DNA of 64,000 nt from Variibacter sp. (lineage in GTDB: Bacteria; Pseudomonadota; Alphaproteobacteria; Rhizobiales; Xanthobacteraceae), in NCBI GenBank assembly GCA_019689555.1, contig JADGHE010000003.1, forward strand, positions 26,014 through 90,013, read 5' to 3'. The notes beneath the pieces were generated by a model. The model worked only from the letters and a program-made list of their open reading frames with translations, searched no databases and was not told the origin of the DNA. The position numbers and the translations under genes are program-made. Positions 24,618 through 36,866 of the stretch are shown here, one piece after another (the first letter of the stretch is position 1; each line of letters begins with the position of its first letter).

Positions 24618-26198
24618 ATGACCGAACCGGGTCTCTTTCCCTACGACGCCGTGCTCTATCCGGGCCACGCGTTCGATCAGACCCATCCGGATCGCATGGC
24701 GACGATTGCGTCGCTGTTCGGCATGCGACCGGCCCCGCCGTCGCGCTGCCGCGTGCTCGAGCTTGGATGCGGTGCGGGCGCGAACCTGATCCCGATGGCC
24801 TACCAGTGCCCGGGCAGCGAATTCTTAGGCATCGACCGTTCCGCGCCGAGCGTCGCGGGCGGGCGCGCGGACATCGCCGCGCTCGGCCTCGCGAACATCG
24901 CGCTCCGCACCTGCGACATCACGGCGGTCGATGCGAACTTCGGGCGCTTCGATTACATCATCGCGCACGGCGTCTACTCCTGGGTGCCGCCGGCGGTGCG
25001 CGCCAAGATTCTGTCGATCTTCCGCGAGCGCCTCGCGCCACAGGGCGTCGCCTATCTCAGCTTCAACGCCTATCCCGGCTCGCGTTTGCGCGATCTCGGC
25101 CGGCGCATGATGCTGTTTCACGTCCGCGGGCTCGTCGAACCGCTCGCGCAGGCGCGGCAGGGCCGGGCCCTGCTGCGTTTCCTGGCTGAGGTCAGCGACC
25201 CGGACGAGGTCTACGGCGCCGTGCTGCGCGAGGTTGCGGCGCGCGCGCAGGCGAAGCCCGACGCGGTGCTCTTTCATGACGACCTCGACGCCCAGGCCAC
25301 CGCCTTTCTGCTGCACGACGTGGTCGAGGCCGCAGAGCGCGAGACCCTGCAATACCTCTCGGAGGCGACCTTCGCGCACTCGGCGCTCGGGGCGCCGCCC
25401 GAACACGCGCGCGGCCTTCTCGACCGCATCCCTGCCGATCAACTGGTGCTGCGCGAGCAGTATCTGGACTTCCTCGTCGGGCGTTGGTTCCGGGAGACGC
25501 TGTTCTGTCACGCCGACGTCGCGCTCCGGCGCACGATCGACCCGCAAAGCGTGAAGAAGTTCTCCATCGCCGCCGCGGTGCGGCCGCGATCCGCCGATCC
25601 GCGTCCGCACGGCGAAGGGGCGGAGGAGTTCGCGAGCGAGAGCGGCGGCACGATTGCGGTGAGGCGGCCGCTCACCAAGGCGGCGTTCCTGCATCTCGGC
25701 CGCATCTGGCCGCAGGCCATCCGTTTTCCGGCCCTGGTCGAGAGCGCCTCCGCAATTCTTCGCGACGGAGGCGACGGCGCGCTCGCGGCCGCGCCGGCCG
25801 ACGTCGAGACGCTCGCGGGCACGCTCTTTCGCGCCTACGGCACGGAGCTGCTTCACCTCCACGTGGAGCCGCCGCGGCTTGCGACGACGCTCAGCGAGCG
25901 GCCGGCGGCGAGCCGGCTCGCGCGCCGGCAGGCGGAGGCGGGGCCGCTCGTCACCAATCTGCGTCACGTCAACATCACATTGCAGGATGCGATCACGCGC
26001 CGCTTTCTCACGCTGGCCGACGGCACCCGCACCGTCGACGAGCTTGCGGCGGCCGTCGACCGTCTGCTCGAAGCGCGCGGCCAAAGGCTCGCGAAAACGG
26101 CGAGAACCGCGCCGCCGGCGGCCTCGGGCCTCGCGCCGCGCGCCCGGGCCGAGAATCTGTTGAAGGGGCTCGCCAGGCTTGCGCTCCTGGAGGCCTGA
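24618..26198 (+). CDS. SAM-dependent methyltransferase with methyltransferase regulatory domain
   Basis: A 526-residue two-part protein. The N-terminal class I methyltransferase domain has motif I LELGCGAGANLIPMA (about 47-61) and acidic Asp73 in FLGIDRS, then IIAHGVYSWVPPAVR. The C-terminal half matches the methyltransferase regulatory domain type, with RPLTKAAFLHLGRIWPQAIR and a winged-helix-like end containing VTNLRHVNITLQDAITRRFL. The target is not known. The next gene is a paralogue 75 bases downstream. Confidence 0.85.
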   Translation: MTEPGLFPYDAVLYPGHAFDQTHPDRMATIASLFGMRPAPPSRCRVLELGCGAGANLIPMAYQCPGSEFLGIDRSAPSVAGGRADIAALGLANIALRTCDITAVDANFGRFDYIIAHGVYSWVPPAVRAKILSIFRERLAPQGVAYLSFNAYPGSRLRDLGRRMMLFHVRGLVEPLAQARQGRALLRFLAEVSDPDEVYGAVLREVAARAQAKPDAVLFHDDLDAQATAFLLHDVVEAAERETLQYLSEATFAHSALGAPPEHARGLLDRIPADQLVLREQYLDFLVGRWFRETLFCHADVALRRTIDPQSVKKFSIAAAVRPRSADPRPHGEGAEEFASESGGTIAVRRPLTKAAFLHLGRIWPQAIRFPALVESASAILRDGGDGALAAAPADVETLAGTLFRAYGTELLHLHVEPPRLATTLSERPAASRLARRQAEAGPLVTNLRHVNITLQDAITRRFLTLADGTRTVDELAAAVDRLLEARGQRLAKTARTAPPAASGLAPRARAENLLKGLARLALLEA

Positions 26199-26273
26199 GA
26201 CGCGGCGTCGGGGCTCGCACGTCGCAGGCGCGGGCGAAGTTTCACGCGTGCCGTTTGAAAGGCGGGCGGAGCG

Positions 26274-27857
26274 ATGACGGACGGCGCCGAAAACTCCTAC
26301 GACCGCGTCGTCCATCCGGGAAACCCGATCGTCGAGACCCAGCCGGACCGCCTCGCGACGGTCGCCGCGCTGTTCGGCATGCGGCCGGCGCCGGCCTTCC
26401 GCTGCCGCGTGCTGGAGCTCGGCTGCGGCCTCGGCGGCAATCTCGTCGCGATGGCCTATCAACGGCCGGACAGCCGCTTCGTCGGCCTCGACGCGAGCGC
26501 GCGCAGCATCGCCATCGGCAACCGTAACATCGCGGAAATCGGGCTCAAAAACGTCGCGCTGCACCACCTCGACATCATGGAGGTCGGCGACGACTTCGGC
26601 GTGTTCGACTATATCATCGCCCACGGCGTCTATTCCTGGGTTCCGTCGGCGGTGCGCGAGCGGCTCCTCGCGCTCGCGAAGGCGCTGCTCGCCCCTGAGG
26701 GCGTGGCCTATGTCAGCTACAACGCCTATCCGGGCGCACACCTGCGCGAGGTCGCGCGCGACATGATGCTGTTCCATGTCCGCGACATCGACGACCCGCG
26801 CGAGAAGATCGCGCAGGGCTGCGCCTGGCTCAGGTTCGCCGCGGAGGCGATCCCGCAAGGGAACCTGCACGGCCGCATTGTCCGCGACCAGCTCCGGCGC
26901 GTCGAAGGCATGGCGCAGGAGGTGATCTATCACGACGATCTCGCGCCCGGCGCGACGCCCTTCCTGCTGCACGAGGTTGCGGAGGCGGCGGCCCGCCACG
27001 GGCTGCAATATCTCGGGGACGCGACCTTCGGCGCCTCGCGGCCGGTCGGCCTGCCGGAGGCGGCGGCGCGCCTGATCGCGCAAATTCCCGAGAGCGATGC
27101 GGTGGCGCGCGAGCAGTATAGCGACTTCGTCACCGGGCGCGCGTTCCGCCGCACGCTGCTCTGCCACGACGACGTCGTGCTGAACCGCAACGGCGCGCGA
27201 GGAAGCGTGAAAGGCTTCTGGCTCGCCGCCGATCTGGCCCCGGCGAGCGCATGCTCCGACGGGTTGGCCGACGGCGCAGCCACGTTCCGCACGCCGCGCG
27301 GCGGCGTGCTCGAAACCGATCATCCGCTCGCCAAGGCCGCGCTGGCCCACCTCGGCACCATCTGGCCGCAGGCGATCCGCTTCGCCGACCTGCTCGCGCA
27401 GGCGATGTCGCGTCTTGCCGCCGCCGGCAAGGAGCCGGACGCCGCCGACGGCGCAGCCGATGCGCTCGCGGGCCTGCTGCTCCAGGCCTATGCCGCGGGC
27501 GCGGTGGAGCTGCACCTGGCGCCGCCGCCGCTCACGACCGTCATCGCCGAGCGGCCGGAGGCGAGCCTTCTTGCACGCAAGCTCGCCGAGAGCGGGCCGG
27601 TGGTCACCAATCTGCGGCACGTCCGGGTGGTGCTGCAGGACGCGATCACGCGCCGGTTCCTGACGCTGGTCGACGGCACCCGCGCCGTCGATGCGCTGGT
27701 GCGCGACCTCAACGCCCAACTCGCGGCGGCGGCGGTGGCAGCCGAGGCCTTCTCCCCGGAGGAGGAGTGCGCGCAGCCTGCGCCCGCCGCGGTGACGCGC
27801 GCGCAAGTCGAGGAAAACCTTCGAATCCTCGCGCGCCTCGCGCTGCTGGTGCGATAG
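26274..27857 (+). CDS. SAM-dependent methyltransferase with methyltransferase regulatory domain (paralogue)
   Basis: A 527-residue paralogue of the preceding protein, alike along the whole length. Motif I is LELGCGLGGNLVAMAYQRP, followed by FVGLDAS and IIAHGVYSWVPSAVRERL; the C-terminus repeats VTNLRHVRVVLQDAITRRFL. Conservation in both copies of the C-terminal motif argues that the regulatory half is functional. The gene converges on ureG with 43 bases between stops. Substrate and partner unknown. Confidence 0.85.
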   Translation: MTDGAENSYDRVVHPGNPIVETQPDRLATVAALFGMRPAPAFRCRVLELGCGLGGNLVAMAYQRPDSRFVGLDASARSIAIGNRNIAEIGLKNVALHHLDIMEVGDDFGVFDYIIAHGVYSWVPSAVRERLLALAKALLAPEGVAYVSYNAYPGAHLREVARDMMLFHVRDIDDPREKIAQGCAWLRFAAEAIPQGNLHGRIVRDQLRRVEGMAQEVIYHDDLAPGATPFLLHEVAEAAARHGLQYLGDATFGASRPVGLPEAAARLIAQIPESDAVAREQYSDFVTGRAFRRTLLCHDDVVLNRNGARGSVKGFWLAADLAPASACSDGLADGAATFRTPRGGVLETDHPLAKAALAHLGTIWPQAIRFADLLAQAMSRLAAAGKEPDAADGAADALAGLLLQAYAAGAVELHLAPPPLTTVIAERPEASLLARKLAESGPVVTNLRHVRVVLQDAITRRFLTLVDGTRAVDALVRDLNAQLAAAAVAAEAFSPEEECAQPAPAAVTRAQVEENLRILARLALLVR

Positions 27858-27900
27858 CCGGACGCGGATCGCCCGACGAGACGACCCGCCCGTCCGCCAT

Positions 27901-28548
<648 letters not shown>

Positions 28549-28550
28549 CG

Positions 28551-29246
28551 TCAACTCCGAAACAGCCGTGTGTACTGCGTCTCGTGCCGCATGCTGGCGA
28601 TGTCGGCGCGGATCGTGGCGCTGCCCACCTCCTCGAGCGGCGTTCCCTGCGCGCGCGCCCCCGTGGCGGCGACGACCGGCGCGAGCGCCGCGAGCACCTT
28701 CTGGCCGGCCGTCTGCCCAAGCGGAACGAGCCGCACGCCGGCCGAGACGAGGTTCGCGGCGAGCGCCTGCAGATAGGCGCCGAGCGCCGGATCGAGACCG
28801 ATGCCGTGGCCGGCGCTCGCCGCCGCGACCGCCACCGGATAGGCGACCGGCCCGTCCCAGGCCGTCGCCAGCCGGTCGAGCGCAGCGCACGGCCAGGCCT
28901 CGCGCGTCGCCTCCAGGAAGGCGCGGCCCTGCGCGGTCGTCTCCAGGTGGCGCTCGCGGGACGGCGCGAGCGCCGCCGCCAGCTCGGCGACGCCGGCGAG
29001 CTTCGCCTCGCCGCCGCTCTCGACCGCGCGATAGGCGTGAACGAACAACACCGCGTCGCAGAAGCCGCTCCCCTCCGCGATCACCGCCGCAAGCCAGCGC
29101 CGCAGCGTTTCAGCATCGCAGATGTCGCCCGCCTCGACGGCCCATTCGACGCCGCTCGAATACGAGAAAGCGCCGACGGGATAGGACGGCGAGAGCCACG
29201 CCATCAGCTTGTAGAGCGCGGGCGGATCGGGCGGACGCCGGGTCAC
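28551..29246 (-). CDS. ureF: urease accessory protein UreF
   Basis: A 231-residue all-helical protein that bridges the urease-UreD complex and UreG. The N-terminus [20 protein letters not shown] is the family signature and [17 protein letters not shown] is typical of the C-terminal part. It starts with GTG, overlapping the ureE stop by four bases (GTGA). Confidence 0.94.
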   Translation of the reverse strand: MTRRPPDPPALYKLMAWLSPSYPVGAFSYSSGVEWAVEAGDICDAETLRRWLAAVIAEGSGFCDAVLFVHAYRAVESGGEAKLAGVAELAAALAPSRERHLETTAQGRAFLEATREAWPCAALDRLATAWDGPVAYPVAVAAASAGHGIGLDPALGAYLQALAANLVSAGVRLVPLGQTAGQKVLAALAPVVAATGARAQGTPLEEVGSATIRADIASMRHETQYTRLFRS

Positions 29247-29794
29247 GGCTCCTCCCCATCACGGCCATGATGCGGGTGGGCATGAGGATGCGCGTGGGAA
29301 TGGCCGTGCGCGTGATCGTGGCCCGCGTGGCCGTGGCCATGCGCGGCGAGCTGGCCGATCGCCTGGCCGTAGGCGCCCGGCTCGGGGTCGAACGGCGCCT
29401 CCCGCGGGGTGACGCGCGCGCCGAGATGCACGAGCATTGCTTCCAGCACGTGGTCGCGGCGGATGCGCAGCGTCTCGCCGACGATCTGCACCTCCGTATG
29501 GCGGTTTCCGAGGTGCCAGGCGAGCCGCGCGAGCTCCGTCGCGTTCTCCGCCTCGATGTCGAGCACCGGCTCCGGCTTGCCGGCGACCAGCACGATCGCG
29601 CCGTCCTCGAGCACGAGGCCGTCGCCGTCGCGCAACGCCACCGCCTGCGGCAGATCGAGCAGGAAGGTCGTGCCGTTCTCGCCGGTGAGCACGATGCGGC
29701 GGCGATGGCGCTCGTCCGCGCCGAGCGTCACGCGGTCGATTACGCGGGCCGGATCGACCCCGCTTGCGCGCACGAAAGACGAGGAGCGGAGCAT
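29243..29794 (-). CDS. ureE: urease nickel metallochaperone UreE
   Basis: A 183-residue nickel-binding chaperone. The N-terminal peptide-binding domain and C-terminal metal domain (HLGNRHTEVQI, with a conserved His before the dimer site) are present. The last 35 residues are very His-rich (HGHGHAGHDHAHGHSH and onward), a nickel store as in Klebsiella UreE. The start at the ATG of MLRSSSF lies 8 bases after the ureC stop. Confidence 0.93.
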   Translation of the reverse strand: MLRSSSFVRASGVDPARVIDRVTLGADERHRRRIVLTGENGTTFLLDLPQAVALRDGDGLVLEDGAIVLVAGKPEPVLDIEAENATELARLAWHLGNRHTEVQIVGETLRIRRDHVLEAMLVHLGARVTPREAPFDPEPGAYGQAIGQLAAHGHGHAGHDHAHGHSHAHPHAHPHHGRDGEEP

Positions 29795-29802
29795 GCCCGA
29801 GC

Positions 29803-31518
<1,716 letters not shown>

Positions 31519-31530
31519 GCGCGCCCTCTC

Positions 31531-31881
31531 CTAAAGACTGCGGCCGTCGAACGTCTTGACCGGCAGCGCTTCGACGTCGACGCCGTCGAGGCAGCGGACG
31601 TTGATCGCGACCATCTCGACGCCGTCGGGCCCCCGGCCGCGGGCGAACGACTGAATGCCGCAGGTCGCGCAGAACAGGTGGTGAATGACGTGCCTGTTGA
31701 ACTGATAGTCGGTCAGCGCGTCCTCGCCGGACAGGAGCTTGAAGCGTTCCGCCGGCGAGAAGGCGAGCAGCGAGCCCAACCGGCCGCAGCGCGAGCAGTT
31801 GCAGGATATCACCTCGCCGAGCGCGAGCGCGACCTCGTAGCGGACCCGCCCGCACTGGCAGCCGCCGGTATAGGTTTGCAT
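31531..31881 (-). CDS. GFA (glutathione-dependent formaldehyde-activating) family protein
   Basis: A 116-residue zinc protein of the GFA/CENP-V family. Zinc cysteines occur in GGCQCGRVRYE, SCNCSRCGRLG and FCATCGIQSF. The founding member binds S-hydroxymethylglutathione, but most homologues have no known reaction. Here it sits inside the urease operon between ureB (18 bases upstream) and ureC (12 bases downstream), which is unusual. All expected cysteines are kept, so it is probably active. Confidence 0.87.
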   Translation of the reverse strand: MQTYTGGCQCGRVRYEVALALGEVISCNCSRCGRLGSLLAFSPAERFKLLSGEDALTDYQFNRHVIHHLFCATCGIQSFARGRGPDGVEMVAINVRCLDGVDVEALPVKTFDGRSL

Positions 31882-31899
31882 CGGGGCGTCTCCCTTCTC

Positions 31900-32238
31900 T
31901 CAATCCGCCGGCCGCTCCTGCCGCGCCGGCCCGTCCAATTGTCCCATCACATTCTGGCGAAAACCGTAGATCGTGCGGCGCCCCGAAAGCGGAACGAGCG
32001 TCACGGTGCGGCTCTGCCCCGGCTCGAAGCGCACGGCGGTGCCGGCGGCGATGTCGAGCCGCATGCCGCGCGCCTTCTCGCGATCAAACCTCAGCGCCGG
32101 GTTGGTTTCGAAGAAATGATAATGGCTGCCGACCTGGATGGGCCGGTCGCCGGTGTTGGCGACCTCGAGCGTCACGGTCTTGCGCCCCGCGTTGAGGACG
32201 ATCTCGCCTGCGCGCGGGATGATCTCGCCGGGAATCAT
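31900..32238 (-). CDS. ureB: urease beta subunit
   Basis: A 112-residue structural subunit that packs against UreC. It starts MIPGEI and contains [19 protein letters not shown] and the [17 protein letters not shown] loop. Length and motifs are standard. Confidence 0.96.
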   Translation of the reverse strand: MIPGEIIPRAGEIVLNAGRKTVTLEVANTGDRPIQVGSHYHFFETNPALRFDREKARGMRLDIAAGTAVRFEPGQSRTVTLVPLSGRRTIYGFRQNVMGQLDGPARQERPAD

Positions 32239-32248
32239 GCGCGCCTCC

Positions 32249-32827
32249 TCACGCGGCCAGCACCATGACGAGTCCCGCCGCCGCGATGCCGGCGCCGAGG
32301 GCGCGCGCAAGCAGCGGGCGCGCGAGGGCAAGCGCGCGCCGCCCGGCTGCGACGCCCGCGCCGTGCAGCAGCGCGGTCGCAAGCATCAGGCCGGCGAGAT
32401 AAGCGGGCGCAGCGCCGCCCTCCGCCCCGTGCGCCTGCCCGTGGACGAGCGCTGACAGCGCGATCAGCGCCCCGCCGAGCACCAGCGGCGCCCGCGCGGC
32501 GGCGGCGGTCAGCGCCCCCAAAGCCGCCACGGAGCCGGCGATCGCCGGCTCGACGAGCGGCACAAGGATCCCACACGCGGCGGCCACGGCCGCGCCCGCC
32601 ATCGCGGCGACGAAGATCGCGGGAAAGACGAGCGGCCGCAGGCCGCCCGCCAGCGCCGCCCACAATCCCACCGCGAAGGCCGCGAGCAGATGGTCGAGCC
32701 CGCTCAGCGGGTGGGCGGCGCCCGCCGCGAACGTCGCGACATGGCCTGCGCCCCCATGGGCGGACGCGATCGCCGGGCCGAGAGCCACGAAAAGAACGGA
32801 AGGTCCAAGACAGCGCAGAAATCGCAT
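32249..32827 (-). CDS. hupE: HupE/UreJ family nickel permease-like protein
   Basis: A 192-residue inner-membrane protein with a signal-like first segment, the HupE/UreJ marker [18 protein letters not shown] (about 39-56) and about six membrane segments; HGQAH near residue 130 supplies further possible metal ligands. Members facilitate nickel uptake. Its place between ureA and ureB fits supply of nickel to urease. The ATG at 32827 is favoured over a GTG nine bases upstream, since GAGG lies 8 bases before it. Confidence 0.85.
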   Translation of the reverse strand: MRFLRCLGPSVLFVALGPAIASAHGGAGHVATFAAGAAHPLSGLDHLLAAFAVGLWAALAGGLRPLVFPAIFVAAMAGAAVAAACGILVPLVEPAIAGSVAALGALTAAAARAPLVLGGALIALSALVHGQAHGAEGGAAPAYLAGLMLATALLHGAGVAAGRRALALARPLLARALGAGIAAAGLVMVLAA

Positions 32828-32837
32828 GATGCGCACC

Positions 32838-33140
32838 TCAACGAATGGGATCGTGCACGGTGACGAGCTTTGTGCCGTCGGGGAACGTGGCCTCGACCTG
32901 CACGTCGCGGATCATCTCCGCCACGCCCTCCATCACCTGGGCGCGGGTGAGGACGTGGGCGCCGGCCTCCATCAGCTCGGCGACCGTGCGCCCGTCGCGC
33001 GCGCCTTCGAGGATGAAGTCGGAGATGAGCGCCACCGCTTCCGGATGGTTGAGCTTGACGCCGCGTTCGAGCCGTCGGCGCGCGACCATCGCGGCCATGG
33101 CGATCAACAGCTTGTCCTTCTCGCGCGGAGTAAGATGCAT
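32838..33140 (-). CDS. ureA: urease gamma subunit
   Basis: A 100-residue subunit of standard length. It starts [20 protein letters not shown] and contains GLKLNHPEA-type ([16 protein letters not shown]) and VTVHDPIR at the end. It is 10 bases after the ureD stop. Confidence 0.97.
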   Translation of the reverse strand: MHLTPREKDKLLIAMAAMVARRRLERGVKLNHPEAVALISDFILEGARDGRTVAELMEAGAHVLTRAQVMEGVAEMIRDVQVEATFPDGTKLVTVHDPIR

Positions 33141-33150
33141 CGCCTCTTCC

Positions 33151-34107
33151 TCACATGACCCAGAGCCGCGGCACCGGCACGCCGAGCGCGGACAGGAGCA
33201 CGGCCATGTCGGCGCGCAGCGCGGCGCCCGCCGCGGCGACGAGGCGCGCGACGCACAGGCCGTTCCAGGAGGAAACCCCCATTTCGCCCGCGAGCCGGCC
33301 CGAAACGGCGCGCATCGCCTCGACGTCCCCCTCGCCGCCCGGCGCCATGACGACCGTCGCCATCGCAATGCCGCCGCGCGCGATCGCTGCCTCGCCGAGC
33401 TTGCGCGCGATCGCGCCTTCGAGCCTGAGCGTGTCCGCGAAGACGAGGCGGCCGGCCCGGCGCACCCGCCAGCGGTCCACGAGGCGCCCCGTCTCGACGG
33501 TTTCGCCCATCGCGGCGCGGCCGAAGACGACCGCCTCCGCGAGGACGAGGCGCGCGCCTTCGCTCAAGTTCACGTCGATGGTGCGCTCGAACCGCGCCGC
33601 CTCGAAGACGATCGTCTCCTGCGGAAGCCAGGCGAGGCGGGCGCCGGCGCTGAGCGTGAGCCGCACGGCCATCCGCGCCGCGGCCCCGGGCGAGCGATAG
33701 ACCTTCTCCGCCGCTGCGGTCGTGACCGTGACCGCGGCATCAAGGCCGAGCGCAAGGTCGAAGCCGAAGCGGTCCCCGCCCGCGACGCCGCCTGCGGTGT
33801 TGACCAGCACGGCTTCGAGCGCGCGGGGAGCGGCGTTGGGAAAGCGCACGCGCAGCGCGCCTTCCTCGCGCAGGCGGCGGGGCCGCGTCACGCCGCCCTC
33901 TGCCGCGACCGCGAGCGCGACGTGGGCGCGCACGCGGTTCGCGGCGAACACCGCGTCGCCCTCCAGGGTCGGCGCGGCGTCCCCCGCGCGTGTGCCCGCT
34001 GGCGCAAGGCCCGCGCGGCCCGGCGCCGGACCCGGGTCAAGCCGGGACGGCAGCACGTCCAGCCCTCCACCCGGCGCCTCGCAGCAACGGCCCGCCCGCT
34101 CCCTCAT
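33151..34107 (-). CDS. ureD: urease accessory protein UreD
   Basis: A 318-residue scaffold of the urease maturation complex. Family motifs present are [31 protein letters not shown] and [19 protein letters not shown]. An extra N-terminal stretch of about 45 residues, Gly/Pro rich, precedes the conserved part, so the real start could be further in. It is 8 bases after urtE, joining the transporter and enzyme genes. Confidence 0.92.
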   Translation of the reverse strand: MRERAGRCCEAPGGGLDVLPSRLDPGPAPGRAGLAPAGTRAGDAAPTLEGDAVFAANRVRAHVALAVAAEGGVTRPRRLREEGALRVRFPNAAPRALEAVLVNTAGGVAGGDRFGFDLALGLDAAVTVTTAAAEKVYRSPGAAARMAVRLTLSAGARLAWLPQETIVFEAARFERTIDVNLSEGARLVLAEAVVFGRAAMGETVETGRLVDRWRVRRAGRLVFADTLRLEGAIARKLGEAAIARGGIAMATVVMAPGGEGDVEAMRAVSGRLAGEMGVSSWNGLCVARLVAAAGAALRADMAVLLSALGVPVPRLWVM

Positions 34108-34115
34108 GGCCCGCC

Positions 34116-34811
34116 TCACAGCGCGAGCGCGCGCCGCAGCGCGCCTTCGTCCATGTCGTCGGTGCCGCAGGCATAGACGACGGCGCCGCGGTCCATGACC
34201 ACGAAGCGGTCGCCGAGCGCACGGGCGAAATCGAAATACTGCTCCACCAGCACGATCGCCATCCGGGCGCTGTCGCGCAGATAGGCAATGGCGCGGCCGA
34301 TATCCTTGATGATCGACGGCTGGATGCCTTCCGTCGGCTCGTCGAGCAGCAGGAGGCGCGGGCGCATCACCAGCGCGCGCCCGATCGCGAGTTGCTGCTG
34401 CTGCCCGCCGGAGAGGTCGCCGCCGCGCCGGCGCAACATGTCCTTGAGGACGGGAAAGAGGTCGAAGACCTCGCGCGGGATGGAGCGCTCCGCGCGGCGC
34501 AAGGGGGCAAGGCCGGTCGCGAGGTTCTCCTCCACCGTGAGCAGCGGGAAGATGTCGCGGCCCTGCGGCACATAGGCGATGCCGCGCCGCGCGCGCTCGT
34601 GCGGGGGAAGCCGCGTGATGTCCGCGCCGTTCCACGTCACGCGCCCGCGGCTCACGGGCTGGTGGCCGGCGAGCGCGCGCAAAAGGCTCGTCTTGCCGAC
34701 GCCGTTGCGGCCCATCACGCAGGTGATCTTGCCCTCCTCGGCGGTGAGCGAGACCGCGCGCAGCGCCTGCGCCGCGCCGTAATGCAGGTCGATGGCGCTT
34801 GCTTCGAGCAT
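34116..34811 (-). CDS. urtE: urea ABC transporter ATPase UrtE
   Basis: A 231-residue ABC ATPase of the branched-chain-amino-acid (LivF) type. Walker A is GRNGVGKTS, the signature is DLSGGQQQQLAIGRAL, Walker B LLLLDEPTEG. The LSGGQQQ variant and GRDIFPLLTVEENL are typical of UrtE. One of two ATPases of the urea importer. Confidence 0.95.
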   Translation of the reverse strand: MLEASAIDLHYGAAQALRAVSLTAEEGKITCVMGRNGVGKTSLLRALAGHQPVSRGRVTWNGADITRLPPHERARRGIAYVPQGRDIFPLLTVEENLATGLAPLRRAERSIPREVFDLFPVLKDMLRRRGGDLSGGQQQQLAIGRALVMRPRLLLLDEPTEGIQPSIIKDIGRAIAYLRDSARMAIVLVEQYFDFARALGDRFVVMDRGAVVYACGTDDMDEGALRRALAL

Positions 34812-34888
34812 CACACGCCTCCTTTCCGCTCGCCGCCTGAGGAGAGAGAAGAAGATTCCAGCCGCTGCGCGACGCTCCCCATCTTTCG

Positions 34889-35641
34889 TCACCGCCCCAG
34901 ATAGACCTCGATCACGCGCGGGTCGGCCGAAACCTGGTCGAGCGATCCTTCGGCGAGCACGGAGCCTTCGTGCAGCACGGTGACCTTGACGCCCAGCTCC
35001 CGCACGAAGGCCATGTCGTGCTCGACCACGACGACGCTGCGCTCCCGATTGATCTCGCGCAGAAGCTCCACGGTCTGCATCGTCTCGGCATCCGTCATGC
35101 CGGCGACTGGCTCGTCGACGAGCAGGAGCTTCGGCTCCTGCGCAAGCAGCATGCCGATCTCCAGCCACTGCTTCTGCCCGTGCGAGAGGCTGCCGGCGGG
35201 GCGCGTGCGGAACGGCAGCAGCCGCGTGATTTCGAGGATGCGCGCAATGCGCGCCTGCTCCTCGCCGCTGTCGCGCCAGAAGAGCGTGGCGCGCACCGTG
35301 CGGTCGCCCTTGAGCGCGAGGCGCAGATTGTCCTCGACGCTGTGGCTCTCGAAAACGGTGGGCTTCTGGAACTTGCGGCCGATGCCGAGCGCGGCGATCT
35401 CCGCCTCGTCGAGCCGGGTGAGGTCGTGAATGCCGTCGAAATAGACGTCGCCCTTGTCCGGGCGGGTCTTGCCGGTGACGATGTCCATCATCGTCGTCTT
35501 GCCGGCGCCGTTCGGCCCGATGATCGCGCGCATCTCGCCGGGTTCGATCGCCAGCGAGAGGTTGTTGATGGCGCGAAACCCGTCGAACGTGACGGTCACG
35601 CCGTCGAGATAGAGCAGGGCCGGGGTCGTGCGCGGCTCCAT
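34889..35641 (-). CDS. urtD: urea ABC transporter ATPase UrtD
   Basis: A 250-residue ABC ATPase of LivG type. Walker A GPNGAGKTTMMD, family-specific GKTRPDKGDVYFDG, IGRKFQKPTVFE, signature SLSHGQKQWLEIGMLL, and Walker B LLLVDEPVAGM. The SHGQKQW variant marks UrtD. It lies 6 bases after urtC. Confidence 0.95.
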   Translation of the reverse strand: MEPRTTPALLYLDGVTVTFDGFRAINNLSLAIEPGEMRAIIGPNGAGKTTMMDIVTGKTRPDKGDVYFDGIHDLTRLDEAEIAALGIGRKFQKPTVFESHSVEDNLRLALKGDRTVRATLFWRDSGEEQARIARILEITRLLPFRTRPAGSLSHGQKQWLEIGMLLAQEPKLLLVDEPVAGMTDAETMQTVELLREINRERSVVVVEHDMAFVRELGVKVTVLHEGSVLAEGSLDQVSADPRVIEVYLGR

Positions 35642-35647
35642 GGTCTT

Positions 35648-36805
35648 CTACTCCGCCGGCTGGGCCGCGGCCGCGCGCTGCGCCTCGCGCCGGGCCGCGA
35701 GCGTCTTTTGCCGCTCCGCGCGCCAATGCCGCCATGTGCCGACCACCCCGCGCGGCAGGAGCAGCGTCACGGCGACGAACAGGGCGCCCAGAACGAACAG
35801 CCAGTACGGCGCAAGCGCGCCGCTCGTGAAATAGGTCTTGGCGTAGTTGACGAGGATCGCGCCCATGACCGCGCCGGTGAGCGTGCCGCGCCCGCCGACC
35901 GCGACCCAGATCACCGCCTCGATGGAATTGGCCGGGGCGAACTCGCTCGGATTGATGATGCCGACCTGCGGCACGTAGAGCGCGCCGGCCACGCCCGCCA
36001 TGCAGGCGGAAAGCGTGAACACGAACAGCTTGTAGGATTCGACGCGATAGCCCAGAAAGCGCACGCGCGCCTCCGCGTCGCGGATGGCCACCAGCACTTT
36101 CCCGAGCTTGGACGCGATGATGGCGCGGCAGAGCAGGAATCCGCCGGCGACCGCGAGCGCGGACAGCGCGAACAGCGCGGCGCGCGTGCCCTGCGCCTGC
36201 ACGCTGAAGCCGAGAATATCCTTGAAGTCGGTGAGCCCGTTGTTGCCGCCGAAGCCGAAATTGTTGCGGAAGAAGCCGAGCATCAGCGCATAGGTGAGCG
36301 CCTGCGTGATGATCGAGAGATAGACGCCGCTGACGCGGCTGCGGAACGCGAACCACCCGAACACGAAGGCGAGCAGCCCCGGCACCAGCACCACCATGAG
36401 GGCGGCGAACCAGAACATGTCGAAGCCGTACCAGTACCAGGGCAGCTCCTTCCAGTTGAGAAACACCATGAAGTCCGGCAGCACCGGATGGGCATAGACG
36501 CCGCGCGGGCCGATCTGCCGCATGAGATACATGCCCATCGCATAGCCGCCGAGCGCGAAGAAGGCGCCGTGGCCGAGCGAAAGGATGCCGCAGTAGCCCC
36601 AGATGAGGTCGATCGCGAGCGCAAGCAGCGCATAGCAGAGATATTTGCCGAACAGCGCCATCACATAGGTCGGCACGTGCAGTGGCGAGGAGGGCGGCGC
36701 GAGCAGGTTGAGCGCCGGCACCGCGACGGCGAGCGCGAGAATGAGCGCGAGGAAGACCGTCGCGCCACGGTCGAGCGTGCGGGTGAGGAGGAACGCGCTC
36801 CTCAT
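35648..36805 (-). CDS. urtC: urea ABC transporter permease UrtC
   Basis: A 385-residue LivM-type permease with about ten membrane segments. YCGILSLGHGAFFALGGYAM is the conserved permease motif, and AVGGRGTLTGAVMGAILVNY is the later helix. The central loop NWKELPWYWYGFD is usual for UrtC. The Ala/Arg-rich tail is cytoplasmic. Confidence 0.95.
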   Translation of the reverse strand: MRSAFLLTRTLDRGATVFLALILALAVAVPALNLLAPPSSPLHVPTYVMALFGKYLCYALLALAIDLIWGYCGILSLGHGAFFALGGYAMGMYLMRQIGPRGVYAHPVLPDFMVFLNWKELPWYWYGFDMFWFAALMVVLVPGLLAFVFGWFAFRSRVSGVYLSIITQALTYALMLGFFRNNFGFGGNNGLTDFKDILGFSVQAQGTRAALFALSALAVAGGFLLCRAIIASKLGKVLVAIRDAEARVRFLGYRVESYKLFVFTLSACMAGVAGALYVPQVGIINPSEFAPANSIEAVIWVAVGGRGTLTGAVMGAILVNYAKTYFTSGALAPYWLFVLGALFVAVTLLLPRGVVGTWRHWRAERQKTLAARREAQRAAAAQPAE

Positions 36806-36866
36806 GGGGCGGCCTCCTTCCTTCTTCCCGTTCGCGGGGAGAGGCGAGGAATCAAGGCGGCAATCC

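Noticed and set aside
29258..29345. Short repeated units resembling a small repeat array
   Set aside because: They encode the His-rich nickel-binding tail of UreE, so the repeat is coding low complexity and not a CRISPR array or iteron.
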